In this document: positions 22,757-34,014 of the stretch, piece by piece
How positions within the stretch are numbered: the first letter of the stretch is position 1
How the letters are laid out: each line of letters starts with the position of its first letter
Origin: Spinacia oleracea
Taxonomy: Eukaryota; Streptophyta; Magnoliopsida; Caryophyllales; Amaranthaceae
Reading direction: 5' to 3'
Assembly: GCF_020520425.1 (NCBI RefSeq)
Contig: NC_079491.1
Span: 8,295,143-8,359,142, forward strand
DNA length: 64,000 nucleotides
Program-made: the position numbers and the translations under genes
The notes under the pieces: generated by a model
The model's input: the letters and a program-made list of their open reading frames with translations, nothing else
The model's database searches: none
Told to the model about the DNA's origin: nothing

Positions 22757-24400
22757 TCAAAACTCGGTCGTTTTACCAAAACCAGGACCAACCGCAACTC
22801 GGTTCCGAGTCCGACTCAGTCCACCATCCGGTTCCAGAATCGCCTCCCAATCGATCCCCTCCCCAAGCCCATCCTCACTCTCTATCCTACCTTTCAACAC
22901 CACCAGTATCCGCCTTGCCTTCTCTTTTGCCCGCTCGCTACCGTTCTCCTCGACCTCCTTTAACACCTCCACCGCCCTCGCCTCCTTGGCGAGAGCCTTG
23001 AACCTCATACTACCGTGACTCAGCGCGTAAAGTGCTGCGACACAGTTTTCACGAGTTGACTCGGACTCAAACTCGCCCTTCCCTTTTCTTAACATCCACA
23101 CCAAATGCTCCACCGCATTCCCATCCAACATCGCCGCCTTTCCTTCAGTACTCGCTGCTAATTGATACAGCACCAGTAAAACTCTCCCGGCGATAGACTC
23201 CTTCTCCTGCCGCAGCACCGCCAACAGCGGCGGAACGGCGTTGAATTGCTTCACGAGCTTAACTCTGTTGCTATGATCAAGCGATAAATTATAAAGCGCG
23301 AGCGCCGCGTCACTCCGAGTTCTCTCTGAGTCTGACCTTAACAAGCAGTTCAACAATGGCGGCAAAGCGCCTAGAACACCGATTGCAGTCCGATTCTTCT
23401 CTTCCAAGGAGAGAGAAAATATCAACCCCGCGGCGTGTTCTTGGGCCTCTGACAATCTCCCTCTCAACAACTGAATCACCGTAGGAACAATTCCTGACCG
23501 TACGATCTTCAACTTGTTCGACTTCTCAAGCGACAAATTCACCAGCGCAGCTATGGCGTTTATCTGAACTTTCTCGTAGCTCGAGAAAAGCAGCGATCCT
23601 AGAGCAAGCAACAACCGCGGCGTACACACAGAAACCCGAGCTTCTTCGTCATTTCTCGTCGCTTTTCTCAGCGAAATAGCGCCCTGCTCCTGCTCGTACG
23701 GGTCACAGCTCTTGAATTTAGATATGAATTCCTCGTCGTCGGAAAAATTAGGGTTAGGGTTCATCGCTTCGTCAGAAACTAGGGTATCCGATGAAGAGGT
23801 ATGAAAGGGGGACCAACAAGAAGCAGGCCGAGTGGTGAACGGCAGCGGCGTAAGCGGACTAGCAGCCGCAATCACAGACTCTTCGGAGCTCGTCGACGTA
23901 TCGAACCGGTTGGCCCGGTGAGTCAACTCGGTGACGGCGTGTGATAGGTCCGGGTCAGCCTTATCCTTTACCGAGTCAATGAGGAACCTCTCCGATGGCC
24001 GAATCAAACCATTTTCTCTCTCCTCTTTCTCAAGCAACTCCTTCACAATCCTCTCGACGGCGACGTTCTCCTTTTCCTGAGGTAAAGCGACACCGTTTTT
24101 GGAGCACCAGGTGGGGATAGCAGTGCGGAGGGCCAAATTGGGGATTTTAGTGGAGAAATCAGGGCGGGTACCATCCGGGAAATCCGGCTTAAAGTTATGA
24201 ACCTCACAAACCTCAGCACAGAGGCGGTCGACGGTGTGACCCGACCCTACAACAACCGGGTCAGTGAAAAGGGAGTTGCATATAGGGCAGATGTATTCCG
24301 GCGGCGGTGGCGGTGGAGACTGAGCTTTTGATGACGAACGTGAATGTGAGTTTCTGTAAAATGAGAAATTTAATTTGAGGAATTTCCCATTTCCCCCCAT
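22757..24400 (-). CDS. U-box/ARM-repeat E3 ubiquitin ligase, PUB38-41 type
   Basis: A single uninterrupted 547-aa frame. Residues ~36-103 form the U-box (YICPICNSLFTDPVVVGSGH, then RLCAEVCEVHNF, IPNLALRTAIPTWC), the E2-binding fold that transfers ubiquitin. A Ser/Thr-rich linker follows to about 215. Residues ~225-520 are armadillo-like helices with recurring INAIAALVNLSLEKSNKLKI, EHAAGLIFSLSLEEKNRTAI and DAALALYNLSLDHSNRVKLV, which usually bind substrates. The length and single-exon layout fit the Arabidopsis PUB38-PUB41 clade. The start is the ATG at 24400, as the MGGNGKFLKL N terminus precedes a Pro-rich run common in this clade. The complement-strand frames at 22695-23018 are shadows. The codon usage is GC-richer than the surroundings. 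Cytosolic or nuclear, role in stress or hormone signalling by family analogy only. Confidence 0.95.
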   Translation of the reverse strand: MGGNGKFLKLNFSFYRNSHSRSSSKAQSPPPPPPEYICPICNSLFTDPVVVGSGHTVDRLCAEVCEVHNFKPDFPDGTRPDFSTKIPNLALRTAIPTWCSKNGVALPQEKENVAVERIVKELLEKEERENGLIRPSERFLIDSVKDKADPDLSHAVTELTHRANRFDTSTSSEESVIAAASPLTPLPFTTRPASCWSPFHTSSSDTLVSDEAMNPNPNFSDDEEFISKFKSCDPYEQEQGAISLRKATRNDEEARVSVCTPRLLLALGSLLFSSYEKVQINAIAALVNLSLEKSNKLKIVRSGIVPTVIQLLRGRLSEAQEHAAGLIFSLSLEEKNRTAIGVLGALPPLLNCLLRSDSERTRSDAALALYNLSLDHSNRVKLVKQFNAVPPLLAVLRQEKESIAGRVLLVLYQLAASTEGKAAMLDGNAVEHLVWMLRKGKGEFESESTRENCVAALYALSHGSMRFKALAKEARAVEVLKEVEENGSERAKEKARRILVVLKGRIESEDGLGEGIDWEAILEPDGGLSRTRNRVAVGPGFGKTTEF

Positions 24401-24670
24401 AATTAATTAATCAATTTGATTTTGATATATTGATTCTTTAATTCAGGTTTTCATTGGTTGGCAGAGGAGAGAGAGTGGAGGGAGGGCAGGGGAGGCCGGG
24501 AGGGGGGGTGAAGAGGATATTTGAAGAGAGTATATTAAGGAGGTTGAGAAGAGACTGAGTCGTTGCAGATGGAATTTTAGTACTCGTATTATCGTATAGT
24601 GATCGATGATTGACTAGCTTTGAGGGTGAGACAACAAGAGGATTACAAGAGAGAGGGTGTGGGAAGCAAC
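24401..24670 (-). promoter_or_regulatory. Probable promoter/5' UTR of the U-box gene
   Basis: A pyrimidine-rich tract on the minus strand (complement of GGAGAGAGAGTGGAGGGAGG at 24466-24485) lies just upstream of the ATG, typical of plant 5' leaders. No clear TATA box was placed. Confidence 0.4.
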
Positions 24671-24711
24671 TACTTAAAAAAAAATAAAAAAAATCTAGAC
24701 ACTACTTTTTG

Positions 24712-25090
24712 AAAATGATGGTTAATGTGTTCATGTGGTCTAAATGTGGTTGTGGATCGGGCCAGCCCGAAACCCGACCTGACTCGGCATGAAAAAAAGG
24801 CCAGCCCGGCCTGAGCATGAATAAAGTCTGGCCCGGCACGAAGTCGTGTGCCGTGAGCCTTAATTTTTTTGGAAAAGCACGACAAGGCACGGCATGACTC
24901 CACCTGGCACGAGAAAGCACACTGAATTTAGTAAAATTAACCTTAGGCACGACGGGCCGGCGCGAAAGCTTGTGGGCTCGGACCGGGCTTGGGCCTTATT
25001 TTGAACTTTTCGGCCCGACACGATAGAATGTGGACCTTCTGTGGGCCCGACCTGTTTAGGCCCACGGTCATCTTTAATGTGGTCCGGAAT
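24712..25090. repeat. GC-rich degenerate repeat (GGCACG/GCCCGG words)
   Basis: The block is dense in GGCCAGCCCG, GGCCCGGCACG and GGCACGACGGGCC. Minus-strand frames here are low-complexity and not genes. It resembles 15345-15475 in reverse and is probably an old non-autonomous transposon related to the TAGACCTG hAT-type family. Confidence 0.5.
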
Positions 25091-25516
25091 TAAAATTACA
25101 CGCATAGTATCTCGAGTACTATTTAATTACACATACATTCATGTGTTCATTTGATGCGGAATTAATAATTACATATATAGTATATCGAGTACTATTTAGT
25201 TACACATATGGTGTAACAATTTAAGATTATTGAAATTTAGCATTTGAGATTGTATAATGTCAATAATACAAAATTCAATATAAATGATAAACTTTCTGAC
25301 TTCTGAGATGGTGCTAGTGTTATCAATGAATTGCATTCAAATCACCTTTATGTTGGAGACTCGGAGGAGTATTGTTTTTTAAGTTCTTTAATTCACCTAT
25401 ACATGTAATTCATAATGTTCCATAAAAAGTGTTATCTTTTTTAAGATAGGTAATGCATTTGTGGAAATGTGAAATGGGTTTAATTTGATGACGGATGAAC
25501 AATGAAAAATGACATA

Positions 25517-25775
25517 CTTCCTCCGTCTTTTAATACTCGCAACGTTTGTTAGTTTCACGCATGCCAATGCACAACTTTGATCATTTATATCTTAAATTCT
25601 CTTTATGCAAAAATTATTAAAAGTTTATATTTTGAAAATACGCATTGAGACGAATCTAACAAGATCTCACATGACTATGTTATATCTTATATAAAAAGCA
25701 CTAAGAATAGTCAAAGTAGATTATATGAATAGTGGCAAAAGTCCAAACGTTGCGAGTATTAAAAGACGGAGGAAG
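25517..25775 (+). mobile_element. 259-bp Stowaway-like MITE, copy A
   Basis: The terminal inverted repeats of about 32 bp start CTTCCTCCGTCTTTTAATAC and run into GCAACGTTTG. TA duplications are at 25515-25516 and 25776-25777. The same 259-bp length occurs in inverse orientation at 41123-41381. No ORF. Confidence 0.9.
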
Positions 25776-25777
25776 TA

Positions 25778-28059
25778 TTCCGTTATTTTACTATCGTGTT
25801 AGAATCCTCTCTATTTCTTTTCGGATACAACAATCCTACTACTCCGTAATTTGTATGATTAGTAAGAGATACGGATTACTCCGCATTCCATACTACGGAG
25901 TACGTAAGAAAGATTAAGATAATGGAATAATCTGTTTTTTGTTTTCAGTTGGGAGCAAGATATTCAGTGAGATTTTTCCATTAACAAAAAAAAAAATTGG
26001 TGGACTTTGTATTAAAATAAAGAGTTTGATGAGAACTAGGCCTCGTGCTTTGGGTGATGTGGTGTTTTGGTGGAATAGATTAGTAATTGGTCCATTCTAA
26101 TTTGTCTAGTGTTTATTGGTTGTGTATTGTATGCTTGAATTGGATGATAAATTTGACCATGGTGTGGTCAACAGTCAAGACTCAAGTGTATTAATTGGGT
26201 GGAGAGTCTGAGACTTCAAACAGGGTTTAAGGGTTGAGTACTTCTTAAGAGTTTCATTAAGACGGCTAATCATAACATTTTAGCATATTTAAATCATGAT
26301 TATACATACCTAATAGGTTCATAGAGTTCTACTTGATATGTTAGTCAATATTCCCTCTGTTTCTTCAATTTGAGGCAGTTAGTCCCAAATTACATTTGAT
26401 TTACTTATTCCCTCAACAATGCCCAACAACCTTTTAAATTTGACTTAACTTTCTTTTTTGTAGTATAGTGTTGGAAAGTTTAGTTTTAGACTATTGAACT
26501 TTTTCATTGACTTTTATATATACAAATAGGATAATTTTACAACGGCTACACTAATTTTGTAACTATTGTAATCTTTTGATCTGAATCGTTCATTCTTCGT
26601 TTTAAATCTCCACCCTCTATTTCATTGACTAAGGATTTTGTTTTTAAGGAAAATACTTAATTACTCTCTGTCTTCCTTTTCTTCCAGTGAAGGCCTGCTC
26701 AGTCTCTCTCATTTTTGTGGAAATAGGAGACTTAGATATGTCAGTAAGTACTACGTAATTAGTAGAACAAGATTGTGGCCATTTGATTAGCACTATGACT
26801 GGACCTCTGAAAGATTATTTTTTTCATTTATTTTACTTCGTTTATATTGGATAACTTCCGATTCTATATACCATGAGTCCATGACTCAATGAATACTTGA
26901 TGGATGTAGAAGGAAGAGTGGTTACTTCAACCTTAAAAATGAAAGTTCATTGTCACGAAATTTATAGTTGGGATTTTCTTCCACTGAATGACGCCATCAC
27001 TAAATTTCACTAAGCAGTTTTTTTCCTTTTTTTTCTTTTTCTTTTTGAAGGGAAATTAATAACTGAATTCCATGAAATTTTTGGTCAAAGAATCTAACGG
27101 ATAAGATTAAGTCTATACAATCAAGGGTCCTGATTTTTAACAATTACAATGGCTACCGATTTTATATAGCCATTGAAAAACTTTCCCTACAAATAATAGT
27201 AACTTACAAGTCGTGAATCAAAAATAATATTGTGTTTTTAGAGTGAATGTGATGTTTCTATAATTGTCCTCACATTATCCATAAGTTTCATACTTCGTAT
27301 TATATACGTACTTTCTTCAGTGTAACCTACTCTCTTTGCATAAATTTCAAGATTAGCCTCCTCTTTTTAACTTCATCAAATTTTTTTGTGACAGGAAAAT
27401 GTAACGTACTTTCTTTACATAAATCTTCGTATCATTTCACCTCCAACTCTAATAAAACAAAATAGGATTGATTTTCTTACCTGCTAATCGCAATAATGTC
27501 TGTAATTATTGAACCCTCTAATTAATAAAATCCAGCATAAAAGTAAACATGGTCCAGTTCATTAAGAAAAGGGGTTTGGATTGACTGTGGGTAGGGACAA
27601 AAAGGTGGGAGAATCATGTGGATGGATTATGAATTTAAGATGGCCGATCTGCTCAGATATTCCAAAAGGTTTACTTCTTTATTCAGCTACGAATTTTGTT
27701 TAATTTTCATCCTTCTTCTTCTTGTATTTTTCTTCCCATTTTATTCCTAGTTTTTGTAATATATACTTGTTCATCTAATGAGTTCAACGTGACATTGTTT
27801 TCTATTATGACTTCACTCCATATGTTATGTTGATGCTTAGAATTAATCCCTTTCTTGCTTATATTTATAAAAAAGAGTGGAATCTTATTTTTAAAACACA
27901 AAATTAAAATTAGGGATATCATCAGTTCGGAAAGTTACATAGAATATGAATATTATAAAGTCTTGAAAGATAAAAGTTACTTACGGTAATTTATGGTAAG
28001 GAAATGATAACGATAGAAGTGTAGCGTACGGAGTACTAGAGTGTACAAATATGAGTAGA
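25778..28059. other. AT-rich spacer, no gene recognised
   Basis: I find no credible gene in 2.3 kb. GGATAATTTTACAACGGCTAC near 26530 (20 bases considered) is loosely inverted to ACAATGGCTACC near 27147, possibly an old ~650-bp transposon. CCCTCTGTTTCTTCAATTTG near 26352 is a lone MITE end. Confidence 0.4.
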
Positions 28060-28790
28060 TCTGTCCAACGGGTCGGTCGGGTCGGGTTGTACAAAAATAT
28101 TTTCGGGTTCTGTTGAATCGGGTCGGTCACTTTTGGGTTCGGGTTTACAATGCTTGTTCAAGACCTAGAACTTTCGAGTTCGGGTCGACCCAACGGGTTG
28201 AGAGATTTTAAAACGCACATTATATTTTCATTAATTTGGGTGATATATAAGGGTGTGTTCTATTGACCTGATTTTCACTTATTTTTTCTGAACTTATCTT
28301 ATCTGAACTTATCTGAACTTTTTAGAACTTATCAAAACTTATTTTAGTTATGAATTGTACTTGGTCAACCCTTATTTTTCCTGAACTTATCTTATCAGAA
28401 CTTATCTGAACTTAACTGAACTTATTTTTTCTGAAAAAAGTGAAAATAAGGTGAACAGAACAGGGCCTAAGTAAGCAAATTATGGGTACAAATTAACAAA
28501 TTTTCCTACACAAGTTTATATTTAGACAAATTTAATCATAAAATGGCGTATAATTCAAATTAAAATCATATTACACACAATAATAGTAAAAACGTGTTTA
28601 TTATGCTTAAACTTTCTCATAATCTCATTTATTACTATAAATACAATGATTTCCAATCGGTCAGTTCCAAAACGGGATCGGTCGAATTTTGACCCATTAC
28701 TTTTCGGATTGCTCGGGTTCGCATAAAATTGGATTACGGTTCACAAAATCTTGTTCAAGACCAAGAATTTTCGGGTCAGGTTTTTTTACT
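28060..28790. repeat. Degenerate CGGGTCGG-rich element
   Basis: AACGGGTCGGTCGGGTCGGG near 28069 and related words near 28640-28780, with TTGTTCAAGACC(T/A)AGAA present in both halves (about 28153 and 28751), suggest one old element split by the MITE at 28251-28467. Confidence 0.45.
28251..28467. mobile_element. hAT-like MITE rich in CTGAACTTAT
   Basis: The left end GGGTGTGTTCTATT and the right end GAACAGAACAGGGCC are roughly inverted. The interior repeats TCTGAACTTATCTGAACTTA. It belongs to the same family as 50820-51047. No clear duplication found. Confidence 0.6.
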
Positions 28791-29170
28791 AATATCTTAC
28801 ATTGAATACGTTTTAAGACCATTTACCCAAGAACACAATCTCATAAAATTGAATACTATGGATTATTCCGCATGTAAATTTCTTGGTCAAAGTCTTGACC
28901 GTTAGGGAAATCAACAAGTTGCTTTTTAAGTTACTTGAGTATTGTATAATTTAAGTTCCAATTTTCAACCTAAGAATTCAGCTGCATACTTTTTAATTTT
29001 TATTGCTACGACTAAATTATATGTCAGATCAACTTGAATATATGGTTTCTTTTGGTCCATATGTTATCCTGATTGGGCCACTACTCAGTCGGTCCAAAAA
29101 TAAGCAGCTACGCCTAATTGAAATAGGTCCATTCATTCCGGGCTGTAGAAGATCCATACATGGCAGAACC
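28791..29170. other. Spacer, no gene recognised
   Basis: No coding signal. Confidence 0.4.
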
Positions 29171-29185
29171 ACAGTGTGTATTCAT

Positions 29186-29380
29186 ACTAATTGAGGTTGG
29201 CATGAGTGGTTAAGGGCCTCTTGCTCCTTAACCAAGGTCTCGGGTTCGAGCCTTGGGAATGGAAAAAATCTCAACTGGGAGGGATGCTGCCCATCGAGGT
29301 ACCCATACAAACTCCCGCGGAAGATTAGTTCACTCGCCGAAGGCGGTGGGAACTCCTCGTAGTAGAACCCAAAAAAAAAA
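29186..29380 (+). mobile_element. tRNA-derived SINE, copy 1
   Basis: Box A-like GAGTGGTTAAGGGCC and box B GGTCTCGGGTTCGAGCC lie near the 5' end. The body ends in A11. A perfect 15-bp duplication ACAGTGTGTATTCAT occurs at 29171-29185 and 29381-29395. This is diagnostic of a SINE mobilised by LINE machinery. Confidence 0.88.
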
Positions 29381-29395
29381 ACAGTGTGTATTCAT

Positions 29396-29652
29396 CACTG
29401 AATGGGCATTTATTTCGGGTCGGTCAGCTTTTAACCCATGTGTTTACTAAAATAATCTCCGTTGTCCCAGACTCCCACTCACTAACTTTTCTTTTCGTTA
29501 TTTCATTTTTCTTTGTGCAATCTTTTATTTATTTTTAATGCAAGCATAGAACATTAGATTAAAAAGTTCAAAAGGTTACAAGAGAACGTTCAAGGAAATT
29601 TATCCTTCAAAATTACATTCACAACAAACATAGGAGGGTTGTTCAAAACACT
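29396..29652 (-). pseudogene. RNase H-like 3' tail (LINE-derived), left side of the MULE
   Basis: On the minus strand at about 29587-29648, SVLNNPPMFVVNVILKDKFP then stop resembles the C-terminal tail of plant LINE-derived RNase H genes. It continues the fragment on the other side of the MULE at 34790-35051. The rest of the interval is non-coding. Confidence 0.4.
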
Positions 29653-29661
29653 TTAAATTAA

Positions 29662-29747
29662 CGGTTTTTTCATGAAATGCCCCTGAGGTTTTAAAAAACG
29701 CACCAAATACCCTCGCCTGTTTCGATTCACATAATATACCCCTATTT
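29662..29747 (+). repeat. MULE left TIR
   Basis: It matches the complement of 34696-34780 throughout except for one T in the run near 29690. Immediately inside, GTTAGCTAACGCCGTTAGTC echoes CCGTTAGTCCTCCGTTAAG on the other side, so subterminal similarity extends further. Confidence 0.93.
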
Positions 29748-30134
29748 ATCCGTACTGTTCATGACATGCCCCTGTTAGCTAACGCCGTTAGTCTGCCGTT
29801 AGTGGTGTTTTACTTATTTGCCCTTAATTTTGGTTTAGCGCCATTGACTTCCTTCACTTTCACAGAAAGACCAAAAAAAAAAAAAACCGTTCACATTTTT
29901 CTCTTTCTCTCTCCTCTCCCCTGTTCTTCTTCAAGCTCTAATCCTACTCAAACCCTAGAAATTCTGGGTAGATCTTCAATATTTTTGTGAATTTTGCTGC
30001 GCACCTTAAAGGCGAGTTCGTGGGTTGTGATTTTGCTTCAATCGCGACAAAAAAGGGAGAAACTTGAGGCGATTTCCAGTTGAGTTAGTGTTGAAGAGGA
30101 AACGGAATTTAAAGTTGGTTAGTCTACTTCCAGG

Positions 30135-30322
30135 TAATAATCTCTTCTCCTCTGTTTAATTTTGCTGGTAAACTTGTTTTTTTTTCACGAAATCGATTAG
30201 GGTTAGGGTTTGTGAAATTGTCAGTTTTTTTTTTAAAATTGCGCAACTTTCTTGTTGGTTATTGGTCAATTGTGGTTGTTGGAATGAAAATTGATGTTAG
30301 TTTCATTATTTTTTCCCTTTAG
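30135..30322 (+). other. Probable 5'-UTR intron of the MULE transposase
   Basis: CTTCCAG|GTAATAATC at 30134/30135 and TTTCCCTTTAG ending at 30322 make good donor and acceptor sites, placing the ATG at 30324 one base into the next exon. Confidence 0.55.
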
Positions 30323-30323
30323 G

Positions 30324-33300
30324 ATGAGTGCTATTTGGTTGTTACTACGTTATGGGTCACATAGTTTTGATATTAGAGTGGGAGACATGGAAAAATATCG
30401 TTTGTTGAAGTTGTTTCTTGATATCTTTGAGGAATCAGTTAAGCAAGATGTTTTTTTGCCTAGTACCTTTAGCTTGTATGTTGAGGGTCCTTGTGGTAAG
30501 GTTGAATTGAATGATGATAAGACTTTAAGGCTTCTGTGGGGATGGAATTGGGGTAAAGACACTGCTGAAATTTGGGTTGAGGGAACAGATAAACCAGGAT
30601 TGGTGTTTAGGAATGCTGTTGCAACAATTGAGAATCATAGAAAGGAAAAAGAGAGACAACTTAAGGAGAGACAAGAGGAACTGTTGAGGGCTCAAAGAGA
30701 GGAGGAAGAGGCAATGAGGAAACAACAGGAAAGGGAGGACATTTTGAGGGAAATACAGGAACAAATGGAGTACACTGTGGCTATGGAGGTCCCTGTTGTT
30801 GATTGTGAGGACATGAAGGTTGAGTATGTGAGAGTCATTAGCAAAGATGATGCTGATGAGGTGTTTCCAGGTTGCTCTCAACCAAAACAAACACAAGAAT
30901 CCCCAAAGAAACAACCCACCCCACCCAAACACACAAATCATGTTGCTTCTAAGTCAAAAGGCAAGGATAAGCCTGCTTCTAAGAAACTAACCCCCAAAAG
31001 GAGGGCATCAGCTAAACAACCCACCCCACATAAACAACCCACCCCACCTAAACAACCCACCAAACAACCTACACCACCACCCCCACCACCCCCACCACAG
31101 AAAGAACCCACCCAACCAAAACAACAACAACACACACCACCACCAGAACATCCCACCTCTCCACCACAACAACAACAACACACACCACCACCAGAACATC
31201 CCACCTCTCCACCACAACATCACACCCCTCCACCACCACCACAAAATCCCACTCCACCATAGAACAACCAAACTGATGAGCCTAACAATCAAGCACCACC
31301 TGATCAAGCTCAGCCAGTGAAAAAGAAGGGGGGCAGAGCTAGACCTGAGGGGTTTAGGGTTAACAAAGTCACTGCTAAGAAGGCTGGAACTTGGGTTTCC
31401 AAGGGAAAGGGAAAAGGGAGAAAGGGTACAGGAAGGTCTAAGACACCAGGGGTTTTTGCTGATGTTGGTGAGATATGTTCAGAAGAGGAGAGTGAGGATT
31501 CTGATTATGAGGAATCAGATTCTGAACAAGAGGATGTTCTGAATGATTGGATTGATTCTGATGTTGATGATGAGGTGATTCCTGATGATATTCCTGATTT
31601 GGGGTTTGAGGATTGTCTAAATGGTTCCTCAAAGATGGATAAGGCCTATAAAAATGGCAAAATATGGACTGATCAACCATATGGGTCCATTCAGTTAGAA
31701 CCCTGGTTGATCTTTCATGATAAGGCCACATTTCTTGAAGTGTTGAGAAGTTACTGCATACAGGAGGGGTTTGGGCTTAGTGTTGAGAGGGCTGATAATA
31801 GGAGGTACACAGCAGTGTGTGCAGTGGAGTCATGTGACTGGAGGATACATGCCAGTAGGTTGTTTGACAATGTTAGCTGGGCCATTAAGGTGATCAGTGG
31901 GTCCCACAGAACTTGTGGGAGGCTTGAGGAGAATCCAGTAGTGACCTCTGAGTGGTTGTGTAAGCATATGTTGGGGGAAATAGAGGCAAATCCAGAGATT
32001 CCAGTGGAGACATTGAGGAGGTATGCACAGGAGAAGTTTCAGTTGAGGGTGAAAAAGAGGCTATTGTACAAGGTCAGGAGTATGGCAAAGGGAAAGCTGC
32101 ATGGTGGTTGGGCTGAAGCATATGAGCTGTTGCCTAGATATGCTGAGATGATTAAGAAAACAAACCCAGGGAGTCATGCACTTATAACATGGGGGGCCAG
32201 TAGTGGGGATGTGAACCCAAAATTCAGAGCTTGCTTCTTCTCATTTGCTGCACAAGTCAGGGGGTTTCTAAGGGGTTGTAGGCCCATAATTGGAATAGAT
32301 GGGGCTCATTTAAGTGGTTTCTACAAGGGCATTCTACTGACAGCAGTTGGCATAGATGGGAATAATGAAATTTTTGTTCTTGCCTATGGGATAGTAGACA
32401 CTGAGAGTTGTGACAGTTGGACCTACTTCATGAGATGTTTGAGGCAAATGTTTGAGCAGGAGGGTTGCAACAGAGATGATTGGACCTTCATCAGTGATAG
32501 GATGAAGGTATGTGTACTGATCTGATATTTACTCTTTTCTGATCTTTACTTTTTCTTATGTTTATGTTTCTATATTAATGAACCTGTTTTTGTTGTTTGC
32601 TGATGTGTAGGGTGTTGAGTTGGCAGTTAGAGAAACTTTTCCTAGAGCAACTAGGAGAGTTTGCTGCCAACACCTATACATGAATTGTAAGAACAATGGC
32701 TTCAGTGGATCTGCATTCCACAAGCTATTTTGGATAGCTGCTAATGCATACAATGAGTATGTGTTTGGTAAGGCCATGGAAAAGATCAGTGAGTACAATG
32801 CAAATGCCACTGCATACTTGAACAGCTGCATTGAGCAGTGGTCTAGGCATAAGTTTGACTCTACTGTTTGTTGTGATCACAACACAACAAACTTTGTGGA
32901 GTCATTCAATGCATGCACAAAGCCCTTCAGAGACATGCCTGTCTTCTCATTATTGGAAGGTATAACTCTTCTAATCATATTCATGCATAATATTACCCCT
33001 GAACTTGTTGTTTGTTGTTTAATCATATTCATGCATAATATACCCCTGAACTTGTTGTTTGTTGGTTAATGTCTGGTGTACAGCAATCAGAAGTTGGTGT
33101 ATGCAGAGGGTGGGGGCTAGATTTGACAAGGCAGTTGACATGGAGGAAGGTCAGCTCACTGCATATGCATTGAAAGAGTTAGAGGAGAGGACAGCTGAGT
33201 CCAGGTTATGTTATGCCACAGCATGTGGAGGGGGTGAATTTGAGGTTAGGGATGGACATGTCAACTTCCCAATTAGGCTTGCAACAAGAAGTTGTGCCTG

Positions 33301-33742
33301 TGGGAAGTGGCAGATCTGTGGAATCCCCTGCAAGCATGCACTGAGGGTCATATATGACCAAAGGATGAACCCCCATGATTTCATATCCCCATGGTTCAAG
33401 GCTGCTGCATACAAGCTAACCTATGCAGAACATATTCATCCTATGGCAGATCCATCTCAATGGCCTGACTTTGGCCTTCCTTCCATTCAGCCTCCAACCA
33501 TCAAAAGACCATCTGGCAGACCTGCTAAGAAGAGAAAGAGAGGGGCAAATGAACCAAAGAAAGGGAAGAGGAACACAAATGTGAAATGTGGAAAGTGTAG
33601 AGAGTTTGGTCACAACTCAAGAACATGCAAGAGTGGAGGAACAAGTGCCACTGGACCAAGTACTTCAAAGAGTGGTGCAGCAGGAGCAAGTACATCAAAT
33701 GGGGGACCAAACACAAGGAAGAGGTCAAAGGCAGCTGCATAG
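30324..33742 (+). CDS. MULE transposase (mudrA-like), three coding exons, one internal TAG
   Basis: Coding exons are 30324-32507, 32611-32959 and 33084-33742, with GT/AG introns that keep frame. The product is about 1060 residues if the TAG at 31260-31262 is read through. The N-terminal ~90 residues (HSFDIRVGDMEKYRLLKLFL) resemble the PB1-like module of plant MULEs. A charged coil (KEKERQLKERQEELLRAQRE) and a Pro/Gln-rich linker follow, where the TAG lies. Next is an acidic stretch and the MuDR DNA-binding region (CDWRIHASRL). The catalytic DDE domain shows IGIDGAHLSGFYKG and FISDRMKG, then CCQHLYMNCK. The SWIM zinc finger is CACGKWQICGIPCKH and a CCHC knuckle is CGKCREFGHNSRTC. It would cut and paste the element in the nucleus. 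The ATG at 30324 is chosen because it follows the acceptor at 30322. Confidence 0.88.
32970..33062 (+). repeat. Tandem duplication in transposase intron 2
   Basis: AATCATATTCATGCATAATA followed by CCCCTGAACTTGTTGTTTGT occurs twice, about 48-50 bp apart. It lies wholly within the 124-bp intron and nearly doubles its length. Confidence 0.85.
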
Positions 33743-34014
33743 TCACCTCAGTTGGCTATATTTTGTGAATTGTAGTGCACAAAGCTAAACTAACTTAGTC
33801 AAATCAGTTTAGTCAGAATCAGTTTAGTTAGAATCAGTTTTTGGAAACAGTTGTGCAGAGATCATTTTTTGGAAACAGTGAAATGCTTAGAACACCTCTT
33901 TTTGTGCAGTTCAGTGGTGTTTGTCCACTTAAAGTTCAGTTTATGTAAAGCTTATTTGCTTGAACAAGTATTTATGGAACAAAGTCTCTTTATTTCATGA
34001 AATTTGTTACAACT

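Noticed and set aside
22695-23018. Plus-strand ORFs over the U-box gene
   Set aside because: Antisense shadows of the ARM-repeat coding region.
24670-25105. Minus-strand ORFs upstream of the U-box gene
   Set aside because: They arise from the GGCACG/GCCCGG repeat and match no family.
30938-31307. Minus-strand Trp/Gly/Val-rich ORFs
   Set aside because: Antisense shadow of the Pro/Gln-rich linker of the MULE transposase.
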